Below the pieces are notes generated by a model. The model was not told where the DNA came from and did not search any database. It worked only from the letters and a program-made list of their open reading frames with translations. This document shows, piece by piece, positions 25,175 through 32,151 of a DNA stretch of 64,000 bases (its first letter is position 1; every line of letters begins with the position of its first letter). Source of the DNA: Hyphomonadaceae bacterium BL14. Its GTDB lineage: Bacteria > Pseudomonadota > Alphaproteobacteria > Caulobacterales > Maricaulaceae. The stretch lies in the NCBI GenBank assembly GCA_027627705.1, contig CP091242.1, positions 1,848,677 through 1,912,676 of the forward strand, read 5' to 3'. Made by a program: the position numbers and the translations under genes.

Positions 25175-25962
25175 GTGGTCTTGGTTCGCGGTTTGATGAC
25201 GGACGAGGAGTGGGCGTTCTTTGCGCCTTTCGTGGTGGCGACCGGAGGCAAGCGGGGCCGCCCGCCTTCTGATCATCGCCGCGTGCTGGACGGCGTGTTC
25301 TGGATCGCGCGCACCGGCGCGCCCTGGCGTGATCTTCACGACTATTTCGGTCCGTGGACGCGGGTCTACCGCCAGTTCCGCCGCTGGACGCTGTCAGGCG
25401 TGTGGGAGGTGATGTTGGAAGCGCTGGGCGAGAGCGGGGCCGTACCCGACAGTCTTCAAATGGTCGATTCCACTATCGTTCGCGCGCACCATCAGGCTGC
25501 GGGCGCTAAAGGGGGACTCAAAAACAGGGTTTTGGGCGCTCAAAAGGTGGCTTCACGACCAAAATACACCTTCGCACCAACGCTGAAGGGCTGCCCATAG
25601 CCGCTGAGATCACCGGCGGTGAAGTCTCCGACTACAAAGGTTATGAGGCGGTAATGGCCGCGCATGGCTCAGTCCCGCGCGTCCTGCTGGCCGACAAAGG
25701 CTATGACAGCGACAATATCCGAACATCGCTGGAAGCCGCCGGCGCAGTGCCGATGATCCCGGCGCGCCGAAACCGCAAGAACCCCGTCCAGATCGACGAC
25801 TTCGTCTATGGGCTGAGAAACCGCATCGAGCGGTGCTTCAACAAGCTGCGCTGCTCACGCCGCCTCGCCACACGCTACGACAAGACCGCCGACAGCTATC
25901 TCGGCTTCATCCATCTCGCTTCAATCCGCCTGTGGTTCCGGTACTTTGTCAACAGCACCTAG
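25175..25962 (+). CDS. IS5-family transposase, expressed by -1 frameshift
   Basis: DDE transposase in two overlapping frames. The first frame (from GTG 25175, or ATG 25196) gives MTDEEWAFFAPF, GVFWIARTGAPWRDL and the first catalytic aspartate in MVDSTIVRAHHQAAGAKGG. It then hits a run of five G (25511-25515), where a -1 shift restores the family sequence TQKQGFGRSKGGFTTK. The second frame carries VLLADKGYDSD (second Asp) and RIERCFNKLRCSRRLATRYDK (Glu), ending at 25962. The combined product is about 262 residues, the normal length. The shift is either programmed, as in many IS427-type elements, or a single-base loss. The TAG stop is completed by flanking DNA. Confidence 0.85.
25943..25959. 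repeat. Right terminal inverted repeat of the IS element
   Basis: Inverted copy of the left end. The final TA of the adjacent duplication also supplies part of the transposase stop codon. Confidence 0.85.
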
Positions 25963-26017
25963 ACCGGCCAAAGGCTGACGCCACCATGAACAAATATAGT
26001 CCGCCCGGCGCCCGCAA

Positions 26018-27184
26018 TCAGGCCTTCAGCGCCCGCCCCAGTGCTTGCACGACGCGCTCGGGATCGCCGTGCGACATGCCCGGCCAGAGCGGCAGGGACA
26101 GGGTGCGCGCATAATGCGCCTCGGCACCGGGCAGCGGTCCGGCGGTATGGCGGGCGGCGTAGAAGGGCTGGTGATAGAGCGGGATGTAGTGGACCTGGCT
26201 GCCAATCCCGTCCGCCTTGAGCCGCGCCATCACCTCCGCCCGCGTCACGCCCGCCGCTTCGAAATCGATGCGGACATTGTAAAGATGGCGGCACGGATCG
26301 CCCGGCGCTTCGGCGGGGGTCTGCACCCGCGGTGCCAGCGCCGCCAGCGCCGTTTCATACTGCGCGGCCAGCGCGCGCCGGCGCGCGGCGAAGGCCGGCA
26401 GGCGCTGAAGCTGCGACCGGCCCAGCGCCGCGTTGATATCCGGCATACGGTAATTCCAGCCCAGCTGGACCATCTCATACCACCAGGCTTCGTGCGCGCC
26501 CTCGCGCCGCCGGAACCGGGCCGGGTCACGCTCGACGCCATGGGAGCGGGCGCGGCGCATGTGGCTGGCGAGCGCTTCGCTGCGCGTGGTCACCATGCCG
26601 CCCTCGCCGCAGGCCAGCGTCTTGACCGGGTGGAAGGAGAAGGTCGCGGCGTCACTTAGATCGCTGGCCCCGGCGGGGCGGCCGCGGCCATCCAGCGAGC
26701 CCAGCGCGTGGCAGCTATCTTCCACCACCGCCAGCCCGGCCTGATGCGCGGCCTCGCTCAAAGCCGGCATGTCACACATGGCTCCGGCCAGGTGCACCGG
26801 CAGCACGGCGCGCGCCGCCGGCCCGGCCCGGCCCAGCGCCTCGGCCAGCGTGGCGGGGGTCATCAGGCCGGTGGCCGCATCCACATCGGCGAAAACAACC
26901 GCTGCTCCGCAATACAGCGCCGCATTGCCCGTCGCCAGAAACGTAATGGCAGGCACGATGCAGATATCACCCTCACCGACGCCCAGCCCATCCAGGGCCA
27001 GATGCAAGGCGGCTGTGGCGCTGTTGCAGGCGACCGCGAACGGCGCGTCCACCGCGCGCGCGAACTCGGCCTCGAAGGCGTCTATCTCCGGACCCGACGT
27101 CAGAAAATCACTGCGCAGCACGCGCGTGACGGCCTCGATATCGCTGTCGTCGATGCACTGTCGCCCGTAGGGCAGATCAATCAT
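26018..27184 (-). CDS. pseC: UDP-4-amino-4,6-dideoxy-N-acetyl-beta-L-altrosamine transaminase (PseC-like)
   Basis: PLP-dependent DegT/DnrJ/EryC1 aminotransferase, second step in CMP-pseudaminic acid synthesis. It has 388 residues from the ATG at 27184 (GGAG upstream). Features: PYGRQCIDDSDIEAVTRVL at the start, SGPEIDAFEAEFA, the acceptor-binding segment VPAITFLATGNAALYCGA, and the PLP lysine in FSFHPVKTLACGEGGM. The C-terminus holds GSQVHYIPLYHQPFY, typical of PseC. It lies next to the flagellin genes, and pseudaminic acid is a flagellin glycan in Caulobacter-type bacteria, so a flagellin-modification role fits. Other pse genes are not in the window. A related sugar aminotransferase cannot be fully excluded. 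Confidence 0.85.
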   Translation of the reverse strand: MIDLPYGRQCIDDSDIEAVTRVLRSDFLTSGPEIDAFEAEFARAVDAPFAVACNSATAALHLALDGLGVGEGDICIVPAITFLATGNAALYCGAAVVFADVDAATGLMTPATLAEALGRAGPAARAVLPVHLAGAMCDMPALSEAAHQAGLAVVEDSCHALGSLDGRGRPAGASDLSDAATFSFHPVKTLACGEGGMVTTRSEALASHMRRARSHGVERDPARFRRREGAHEAWWYEMVQLGWNYRMPDINAALGRSQLQRLPAFAARRRALAAQYETALAALAPRVQTPAEAPGDPCRHLYNVRIDFEAAGVTRAEVMARLKADGIGSQVHYIPLYHQPFYAARHTAGPLPGAEAHYARTLSLPLWPGMSHGDPERVVQALGRALKA

Positions 27185-27230
27185 GGCGCGGCGCTCCAGC
27201 TGTCGCGATGAGGATCGCCTGAGTCTGGCC

Positions 27231-27268
27231 CAAACGAAAACCGCCCGGCGCGCGGGAGCGCCAGGCGG
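27231..27268 (-). terminator. Rho-independent terminator after the first flagellin gene
   Basis: An 11-base-pair stem (27241-27251 with 27258-27268, one G-U pair) is followed on the minus strand by TTTTCGTTT. It separates the flagellin gene ending at 27294 from pseC. Confidence 0.85.
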
Positions 27269-27293
27269 TGTTGCATCGGCAGGGCGTGACAGC

Positions 27294-28127
27294 CTACCGG
27301 CCAAACAGGGACAGAATGATCTGCGGCTCGGAGTTGGCGATGGACAGCGCCTGAACGCCCAGCTGCTGCTTGACCTGCAAGGCCTGCAACCGCGCGCTTT
27401 CCTTGGCCAGATCGGCGTCCACAAGATTGCCCACGCCCGTGGTCAGCGCGTCGGTCAGCTTGTCCACAAAGGTCCGGTGAGCTTCCAGCTTCTTGCCGTC
27501 AGAACCCAGATTGGCCAGCGCCTGATTGACATTGTCCAGACTTTCCGAGATCGCGCTCACCACCGCACCGGCCAGCGTCACCGTGCCGAGGCTGGCGGTG
27601 CTTTCGATGGTCATGATGGCACCGGAGAAGGTCATGTCATGGGCCGACAGATTGATGGTGCGCGAGGCGTCGGCGTCGGCCAGGAAGTCGATGCCGTTGG
27701 TCATGCTGCCATTAAGGATATTGGCACCGTCAAACTCGGCGTTGGAGATGATCACATTGACCTGCTCCATCAGCGCCTTGAAGTCGCCGTCATAGGCCTG
27801 GCGCGAGAACGCGTCGATGGACGGGTCCATGGCGGCGGTGGCTTTTTCGCGCATCTCGATCAGGAGGTCGGAGATCGCCTCGCCCGCCGCGATGGCCACG
27901 TCGGTGATCGACACCGCCCGGTCCAGCGAGCCGCGCACCGACGCCAGTGCGCCAATGTCCGCGCGCATGCTCTGGGCAACGGCGAAGACGGCTGAATTGT
28001 CCTTGGCACCCGACACGCGCAGGCCGGTATTGATCCGCTGCTGGACGCCGGTCATGTCCTGATTGGTCTTGTTCAGGTTCTGCAGGGCGATCATCGCCGA
28101 GGTGTTGGTGTGGACGCTCAACGTCAT
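27294..28127 (-). CDS. Flagellin, divergent paralogue
   Basis: 277-residue filament protein with conserved D0/D1 ends: SVHTNTSAMIALQNLNKTNQDM and QQRINTGLRVSGAKDN at the N-terminus; LVDADLAKESARLQALQVKQQLGVQALSIAN at the C-terminus; only a short central D2/D3. It differs from the other three (MTGVQQ, SMRADIGALASV, MREKATAAMDPSIDAFSR), so it is an older paralogue. It is preceded by a sigma54 promoter and 5' stem-loop and followed by a terminator, so it is a separate unit. Export by the flagellar type III system and glycosylation by FlmG are inferred from family and context. Confidence 0.93.
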   Translation of the reverse strand: MTLSVHTNTSAMIALQNLNKTNQDMTGVQQRINTGLRVSGAKDNSAVFAVAQSMRADIGALASVRGSLDRAVSITDVAIAAGEAISDLLIEMREKATAAMDPSIDAFSRQAYDGDFKALMEQVNVIISNAEFDGANILNGSMTNGIDFLADADASRTINLSAHDMTFSGAIMTIESTASLGTVTLAGAVVSAISESLDNVNQALANLGSDGKKLEAHRTFVDKLTDALTTGVGNLVDADLAKESARLQALQVKQQLGVQALSIANSEPQIILSLFGR

Positions 28128-28148
28128 AGGTCTTCTCCTGTATCCCGC

Positions 28149-28165
28149 CGCCGCATTCCGCAGCG
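28149..28165 (-). promoter_or_regulatory. 5' leader stem-loop of the divergent flagellin mRNA
   Basis: CGCTGC/GCGGCG stem (one U-G pair) with a GGAAU loop, starting about six bases after the predicted transcript start and 21 bases before the ATG. It has the same position and a similar stem to the leaders of the other flagellins. Possible FlbT target. Confidence 0.5.
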
Positions 28166-28182
28166 CTGTCGCACGAACAGGA

Positions 28183-28197
28183 GCAAGGCCCGGACCA
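28183..28197 (-). promoter_or_regulatory. Sigma54 promoter of the divergent flagellin gene
   Basis: Minus-strand TGG-TCCGGGCCTT-GC gives the invariant GG and GC with exactly ten bases between, and TTGC at the -12 element. The predicted start is near 28171. Only degenerate TGCCGGG half-sites are seen upstream. Confidence 0.75.
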
Positions 28198-28326
28198 CAT
28201 GGCGGGCCAGAGCCAAAGCATATTTAAATCATGGTGTTATGTTGGGTGATCCCGGGCCTGCTCGGGCGGGGCGGGTGCAGTCATGGTTAATTTCTGCCGG
28301 GCTGGGCGGTCAGTCTTGCCGGGCGC

Positions 28327-28701
28327 TCAGGTCTGCCGGTCGAGCAATCCACCCTGTCCGTCGCGCAAATAGGCGATCAGATCAAGATACCCTTCCGGCG
28401 GCCACTGGCGCAGGGTTTCACCGGTATCGGGATTGAGAATCCGGTAGATGAAGCGGCCGGCGCGTTCCTCGCGGTCGATGAGCAGGCGCGATCGCCCGCT
28501 GGCATCGATCTGGGCGCGCATCGCCTCGATCTTGTCCACAGTTTTCGACAAATCCTTTCCGGCTGCAGGCTTTACAGCCGCGGCTGCCGGTTCGTCCCCT
28601 TCAGGGCCGCGCTCGAGAGGCCCCACGGCCGCCTGAGCGTTTGCGGCCCATTCAGGTGACGACATGGCCGTGGCTGACATGAGCGTCGCAATACTTGTCA
28701 T
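28327..28701 (-). CDS. flaG: FlaG family flagellar protein
   Basis: 124-residue protein. The second half has the FlaG core (SRLLIDREERAGRFIYRILNPDTGETLRQWPPEGYLDLI), and the first half is low-complexity and Ala-rich. FlaG proteins are small, poorly understood proteins encoded beside flagellin genes and influence filament length or flagellin handling in some bacteria. GAGG lies six bases before the ATG. It sits between two flagellin genes on the same strand, with no clear promoter of its own, and may be read with the upstream flagellin. Confidence 0.82.
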   Translation of the reverse strand: MTSIATLMSATAMSSPEWAANAQAAVGPLERGPEGDEPAAAAVKPAAGKDLSKTVDKIEAMRAQIDASGRSRLLIDREERAGRFIYRILNPDTGETLRQWPPEGYLDLIAYLRDGQGGLLDRQT

Positions 28702-28780
28702 CTGTTCCTCACAAGACGCATTCAGAGCGTCCAGCGCCTCCCTTGTTGCAGGCCGCCTCCCCAGTCGGGAGGCCGGTGAG

Positions 28781-28814
28781 GACGGCCGGAGGGAACCCCT
28801 TCGCTCCGGCCGTC
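28781..28814 (-). other. Long GC-rich hairpin downstream of a flagellin gene
   Basis: GACGGCCGGAG and CTCCGGCCGTC form a perfect 11-base-pair stem just after the flagellin ending at 28834. A second hairpin-forming stretch follows at about 28751-28774. No T run follows, so this may be a 3' stabiliser or a weak, Rho-dependent end. Confidence 0.5.
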
Positions 28815-28833
28815 ATCCCCGTGCGGGCTTGTC

Positions 28834-29661
28834 CTAGCGGAAGAAGCCCAGGATCGTGCTCGGTGCCGAGTTGGCGATGGAGAGCGCCTGGATGCCCAGC
28901 TGCTGCTTGACCTGCAGCGACTGGAGACGGGCGGACTCTTTGGCCAGGTCTGCGTCGACTAGGTTGCCTATGCCCTTCTCCAGCGTATCGGACAGCTTGC
29001 CCACGAAGGTCTTGTGAATCTCAAGAGACTTCGAGGCGGTGCCCAGACGCGCCAGAGCAGAGTTGATATTGTTGAGCGAAGCTTCGATATCGTCGGCAAT
29101 ATCAGAGGCCTGCGTAGAGGTCGCAAAGGACGCCGCCGCGGCCAGGGTCACGATGGACTCGCCCAGGCTCATGTCCTCGTCCACGACCGAGATCGTGTTG
29201 GAGCCGTCAGCATTGGCCAGGGCCGAAATGCCACCGGTGACCGAGCCGTCGATCAGGTTGATGCCGTTGAACTCGGCGTTCTCCACGATCGTGCCGATCT
29301 GATCGCGAAGCGCGGTGAAGTCCTCGTTCAGGGCCGTACGCGACGCCGTGTCCAGCGAGGTGTCGGAAGCGGCCAGCGCCTTTTCCTTCATCTCGATCAG
29401 GAGATCGGAGATCGCTTCACCGGCGGCCAGCGCCACATCGGTGACCGACACGGCCAGATCCAGCGACTGGTTGACGGCGCGCAGGCCACCCACTTCAGAG
29501 CGCATGTTCTGGGCGATGGCGAAAATGCCGCCATTGTCCTTGGCGGAGGAGACCGCAAGACCGGTATTGATCCGGTTCTGGACCTGCATCAGGTCCTTGT
29601 TGGTCTGGTTCAGGTTCTGCAGGGCGATCATCGCGCCCGGATTGGTATTGATCGTCGCCAT
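28834..29661 (-). CDS. Flagellin (tandem copy A)
   Basis: 275-residue flagellin with intact D0/D1 ends (ATINTNPGAMIALQNLNQTNKDL, NRINTGLAVSSAKDNGG; LVDADLAKESARLQSLQVKQQLGIQALSIAN). It is nearly identical to the next gene (29778-30602) over about the first 145 and last 80 residues, while the centre differs (GGISALANADGSNTISVVDEDMSL versus its counterpart). This points to tandem duplication with gene conversion. No sigma54 promoter was found in the 116-base gap before it, but a leader-type stem-loop (29701-29717) is there. It is therefore probably co-transcribed with copy B. Confidence 0.95.
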   Translation of the reverse strand: MATINTNPGAMIALQNLNQTNKDLMQVQNRINTGLAVSSAKDNGGIFAIAQNMRSEVGGLRAVNQSLDLAVSVTDVALAAGEAISDLLIEMKEKALAASDTSLDTASRTALNEDFTALRDQIGTIVENAEFNGINLIDGSVTGGISALANADGSNTISVVDEDMSLGESIVTLAAAASFATSTQASDIADDIEASLNNINSALARLGTASKSLEIHKTFVGKLSDTLEKGIGNLVDADLAKESARLQSLQVKQQLGIQALSIANSAPSTILGFFR

Positions 29662-29700
29662 TTCTTGGCTCCTTTCGAGGGTCCGTTTCTACGGTTGGAC

Positions 29701-29717
29701 GCGCACATTTTGTGCGC
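29701..29717 (-). promoter_or_regulatory. Leader-type stem-loop before flagellin copy A
   Basis: GCGCACA/TGTGCGC, a perfect seven-base-pair stem with an AAA loop, 39 bases before the ATG. The loop and closing pairs (CA-AAA-TG) are identical to those before flagellin copies B and C. Confidence 0.55.
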
Positions 29718-29777
29718 CGTGTCCGGCACCGGTCCGGCGTTCTGCCGTCCCGGCGCCGAATTCAGTCAGGCCTTTTC

Positions 29778-30602
29778 CTAGCGGAAGAAGCCCAGGATCG
29801 TGCTTGGCGCCGAGTTGGCGATGGAGAGCGCCTGGATGCCCAGCTGCTGCTTGACCTGCAGCGACTGGAGCCGGGCAGATTCTTTGGCCAGATCGGCGTC
29901 GACCAGATTGCCGATGCCCTTCTCCAGGGTGTCGGAGAGCTTGCCCACGAACGTCTTGTGGATCTCCAGCGACTTGGACGAAGTGCCCAGACGCGCCAGA
30001 GCCGAGTTGATGTTGGTGAGTGAGGTCTCGAGAGCCGTGGCCGCCGCCGCAGCATTGGTCGTGGTGTCGATTTCAGTGCCGGCGGTGATGGTGAGGGTCG
30101 TGCCGGTGAGGCTCATGTCCTCGGCCGCGACGGTGATGGTGTTCGAGCCGTCAGCATTGGCCAGAGCCGAAATCGCATCGGCACCGTTATTGATCAGGTT
30201 GATGCCGTTGAACTCGGCGTTCTCCACGATCGTACCGATCTGATCGCGCAGGGCGGAGAAGTCTTCGTTCAGTGCATCACGCGACGCCGTGTCCAGCGAG
30301 GTGTCGGAAGCGGCCAGCGCCTTTTCCTTCATCTCGATCAGGAGGTCGGAGATCGCTTCACCGGCGGCCAGCGCCACATCGGTGACCGACACGGCCAGGT
30401 CCAGCGACTGGTTGACGGCGCGCAGGCCGCCCACTTCAGAGCGCATGTTCTGGGCGATGGCGAAAATGCCGCCATTGTCCTTGGCCGAGGAGACCGCGAG
30501 ACCGGTGTTGATCCGGTTCTGGACCTGCATCAGGTCCTGGTTGGTCTTGTTCAGGTTCTGCAGGGCGATCATCGCGCCCGGATTGGTATTGATCGTCGCC
30601 AT
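29778..30602 (-). CDS. Flagellin (tandem copy B)
   Basis: 274-residue flagellin. The N-terminal 145 residues match copy A almost exactly (NKTNQDLMQVQNRINTG, SLDLAVSVTDVALAAGEAISDLLIEMKEKALA). The variable centre (INNGADAISALANADG, TTNAAAAATALETSLTN) is its own. The C-terminus again ends SAPSTILGFFR. It has its own sigma54 promoter, three enhancer-like dyads and a leader with two hairpins. AGGAGCC precedes the ATG. It is the likely head of a two-gene flagellin transcript with copy A. Confidence 0.95.
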   Translation of the reverse strand: MATINTNPGAMIALQNLNKTNQDLMQVQNRINTGLAVSSAKDNGGIFAIAQNMRSEVGGLRAVNQSLDLAVSVTDVALAAGEAISDLLIEMKEKALAASDTSLDTASRDALNEDFSALRDQIGTIVENAEFNGINLINNGADAISALANADGSNTITVAAEDMSLTGTTLTITAGTEIDTTTNAAAAATALETSLTNINSALARLGTSSKSLEIHKTFVGKLSDTLEKGIGNLVDADLAKESARLQSLQVKQQLGIQALSIANSAPSTILGFFR

Positions 30603-30631
30603 TTCTTGGCTCCTACGTTTCTACGTGTGAA

Positions 30632-30664
30632 CGCCCGCATTTTGCGAGCGGGGCCTTCTGGCCC
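30632..30664 (-). promoter_or_regulatory. Two-hairpin 5' leader of flagellin copy B
   Basis: Hairpin 1 (30651-30664, GGGCC-AGAA-GGCCC) starts one base after the predicted transcript start. Hairpin 2 (30632-30650) has an eight-base-pair stem (one U-G pair) and an AAA loop, 29 bases before the ATG. A two-stem leader resembles the fljK leader bound by FlbT in Caulobacter. Confidence 0.55.
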
Positions 30665-30676
30665 GCAGGAGCAACA

Positions 30677-30691
30677 GCAAGCCCGGGGCCA
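30677..30691 (-). promoter_or_regulatory. Sigma54 promoter of flagellin copy B
   Basis: Minus-strand TGGCCCC-GGGC-TTGC, with GG and GC ten bases apart, an excellent -24/-12 match. The predicted start is near 30665. Confidence 0.8.
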
Positions 30692-30777
30692 ATTGGCGGC
30701 CCATGGATGATGATTTTTCAGGTCTTTGTTTTTTATGAGGATTTTTCGGAAGGGCAGCGCGGGGCCGGACGGCATGC

Positions 30778-30842
30778 GGCAGTTTTTGCCCGGTAAAGCC
30801 GCGAGACGCCCGGCAATTTCTACCCGCCGGGCATAATCTGCC
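30778..30842. promoter_or_regulatory. Three GGCA-N5-TGCC dyads upstream of flagellin copy B (FlbD-like enhancer)
   Basis: Dyads at 30778-30790 and 30830-30842 are perfect GGCA-N5-TGCC; 30812-30824 is GGCA-N5-TACC. They lie about 90-150 bases upstream of the sigma54 promoter, the place for enhancer sites. The form resembles the inverted repeats (ftr) bound by the flagellar activator FlbD. The gap 30603-30955 holds no gene; apart from these it has a T-rich stretch near 30713-30746. Confidence 0.5.
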
Positions 30843-30910
30843 GGGTGATTCGGGCGGGGCTGGCGGCGCGACCCGCCGCAGGGTTAATCAAGGGTTAACG
30901 CGTTTCGAAG

Positions 30911-30947
30911 CCAAAGAAAAACCGGGACCGCCATGCGGCGGCCCCGG
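30911..30947 (-). terminator. Rho-independent terminator after flagellin copy C
   Basis: An 11-base-pair stem (30922-30932 with 30937-30947, one G-U pair) and four-base loop are followed on the minus strand by TTTTTCTTT. It starts nine bases beyond the flagellin stop. Confidence 0.9.
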
Positions 30948-30955
30948 CACCTTCC

Positions 30956-31783
30956 CTAGCGGAAGAAGGACAGGACAGACTGCGGCGACGCATTGGCGAT
31001 GGAGAGCGCCTGGATTCCCAGCTGCTGCTTGACCTGCAGCGACTGGAGCCGGGCGGACTCCTTGGCCAAATCTGCGTCGACGAGATTGCCGATGCCTTTC
31101 TCCAGCGTGTCCGACAGCTTGGTCACGAACGTGGAGTGGATCTCCAGCGCCTTCGACTTGGTCCCGAGCCGGGCCAGCGACTCGTTGACCGCATCCAGCG
31201 AGGAGGCGATCTGAGAGGCGATGTCCGAGGCCTGGGTGGCGGTCGCAAACGAGGCGGCGGCGCCCACCGTCACAACGGCACCCGACAGGGACATGTCCTC
31301 TGAGGGCACTGTGATGGTGTTTGAGCCGTCCTGGTTCGCCAGCGCAACGAAAGCGTCTGTCGAGCCGTCGATCAGGTTCACGCCGTTGAATTCCGCGTTC
31401 TCCACAATCGTCGAGATCTGGTTGCGCAGCGCCATGAAATCTTCGTTCAAAGCGCTCCGGCTGGCCGTATCCAGCGATGTGTCAGCGGCAGCGAGAGCCT
31501 TTTCCTTCATCTCGATCAGGAGATCCGAGATCGCTTCACCCGCGGCCAGCGACACATCAAGCGTCGCGTTGCCACGGTCCAGAGACTGCTGAACAACCCC
31601 ATAGCCCGACACCTCGGCGCGCATACGCTGGGCGATGGCGAAAATGCCGCCATTATCCTTCGCACCCGCGATATTGAGGCCGGTATTGATACGGTTCTGC
31701 ACCTGTTGCAGCTCCATATTGGACTTGTTCAGATTCTGGAGCGCGATCATCGCTCCGGGGTTCGTATTCACCGAGTTTGTCAT
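30956..31783 (-). CDS. Flagellin (copy C)
   Basis: 275-residue flagellin, intermediate between the A/B pair and the divergent paralogue. N-terminus NSVNTNPGAMIALQNLNKSNMEL, middle RMRAEVSGYGVVQQSLDRGNATLDVSLAAGEA, C-terminus LVDADLAKESARLQSLQVKQQLGIQALSIANASPQSVLSFFR. Like the others it lacks a large exposed D2/D3 domain. GGAGG lies seven bases before the ATG. It has its own sigma54 promoter with an enhancer-like dyad and its own terminator, so it is a single-gene unit. Glycosylation is likely on Ser/Thr residues of the centre, by analogy only. Confidence 0.95.
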   Translation of the reverse strand: MTNSVNTNPGAMIALQNLNKSNMELQQVQNRINTGLNIAGAKDNGGIFAIAQRMRAEVSGYGVVQQSLDRGNATLDVSLAAGEAISDLLIEMKEKALAAADTSLDTASRSALNEDFMALRNQISTIVENAEFNGVNLIDGSTDAFVALANQDGSNTITVPSEDMSLSGAVVTVGAAASFATATQASDIASQIASSLDAVNESLARLGTKSKALEIHSTFVTKLSDTLEKGIGNLVDADLAKESARLQSLQVKQQLGIQALSIANASPQSVLSFFR

Positions 31784-31824
31784 GGGGGGTTCCTCCGTTC
31801 TGGAAGCGAACGGCCGTTTTGGCC

Positions 31825-31844
31825 GGCGGACATTTTGTCCCGCC
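31825..31844 (-). promoter_or_regulatory. 5' leader stem-loop of flagellin copy C
   Basis: GGCGGGACA-AAA-TGTCCGCC stem-loop (one bulged G) at the predicted 5' end of the transcript, 41 bases before the ATG. The AAA loop closed by CA/TG is shared with copies A and B. Confidence 0.55.
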
Positions 31845-31853
31845 GGGGCCAGC

Positions 31854-31868
31854 GCAAGCCTTGTGCCG
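31854..31868 (-). promoter_or_regulatory. Sigma54 promoter of flagellin copy C
   Basis: Minus-strand GGCAC-AAGGC-TTGC, a full match to the core GGCAC-N5-TTGC. The predicted start is near 31842. Confidence 0.82.
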
Positions 31869-31982
31869 CTCGCAGGCTTTGCGGGCCAGGCAGATCACCG
31901 TGACTTTTCAAATAATTAATTGGCCATTACCCAATCGCGCACGGCCGCGCGCACAGACCGGCCCGGCAAGATGCGTCCCCCC

Positions 31983-31995
31983 GGCAGGAAGTGCC
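31983..31995. promoter_or_regulatory. GGCA-N5-TGCC dyad upstream of flagellin copy C
   Basis: GGCA-GGAAG-TGCC, with CC before and CGG after the repeats, about 116 bases upstream of the sigma54 promoter. Same form as the dyads upstream of copy B. The rest of the gap to the symporter gene (about 31996-32151) shows nothing definite. Confidence 0.45.
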
Positions 31996-32151
31996 CGGTG
32001 CCTTGCCGGGCGCTGCGCGCCGGACCCCGCCCGCCGTCTGCGCGCGGGCAGACACGATGGAAAATCACGCCCCCAGTTGCACGCGGGGACTTCCCGTCGG
32101 GCGTTCGTCTGCCTAGGGTCTCGTTAAATCAGGAAATTGCGGGGAGCTGGA

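Larger units (their letters stand above)
25111..25959 (+). mobile_element. IS5-family (IS427-like) insertion sequence, 849 bp
   Basis: Bounded by 17-base imperfect inverted repeats (14 of 17 matches, sharing TGTTGAC and AAGT) and flanked on both sides by TA (25109-25110 and 25960-25961). Removing the element rejoins CTAG, so insertion was probably into CTAG with TA duplication. Length, DDE-type transposase split in two frames and target preference fit the IS427 group of IS5. The intact ends and near-intact gene suggest recent arrival. Confidence 0.88.

Noticed and set aside
28781..28814. Terminator after flagellin copy A
   Set aside because: The stem is strong but no T run follows on the minus strand, so it is listed only as a hairpin.
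29718..29777. A possible sigma54 promoter for flagellin copy A (GG-N10-GC spacing)
   Set aside because: The sequence around the GG and GC does not match TGGCAC or TTGC, and the region is so GC-rich that the spacing alone means little.
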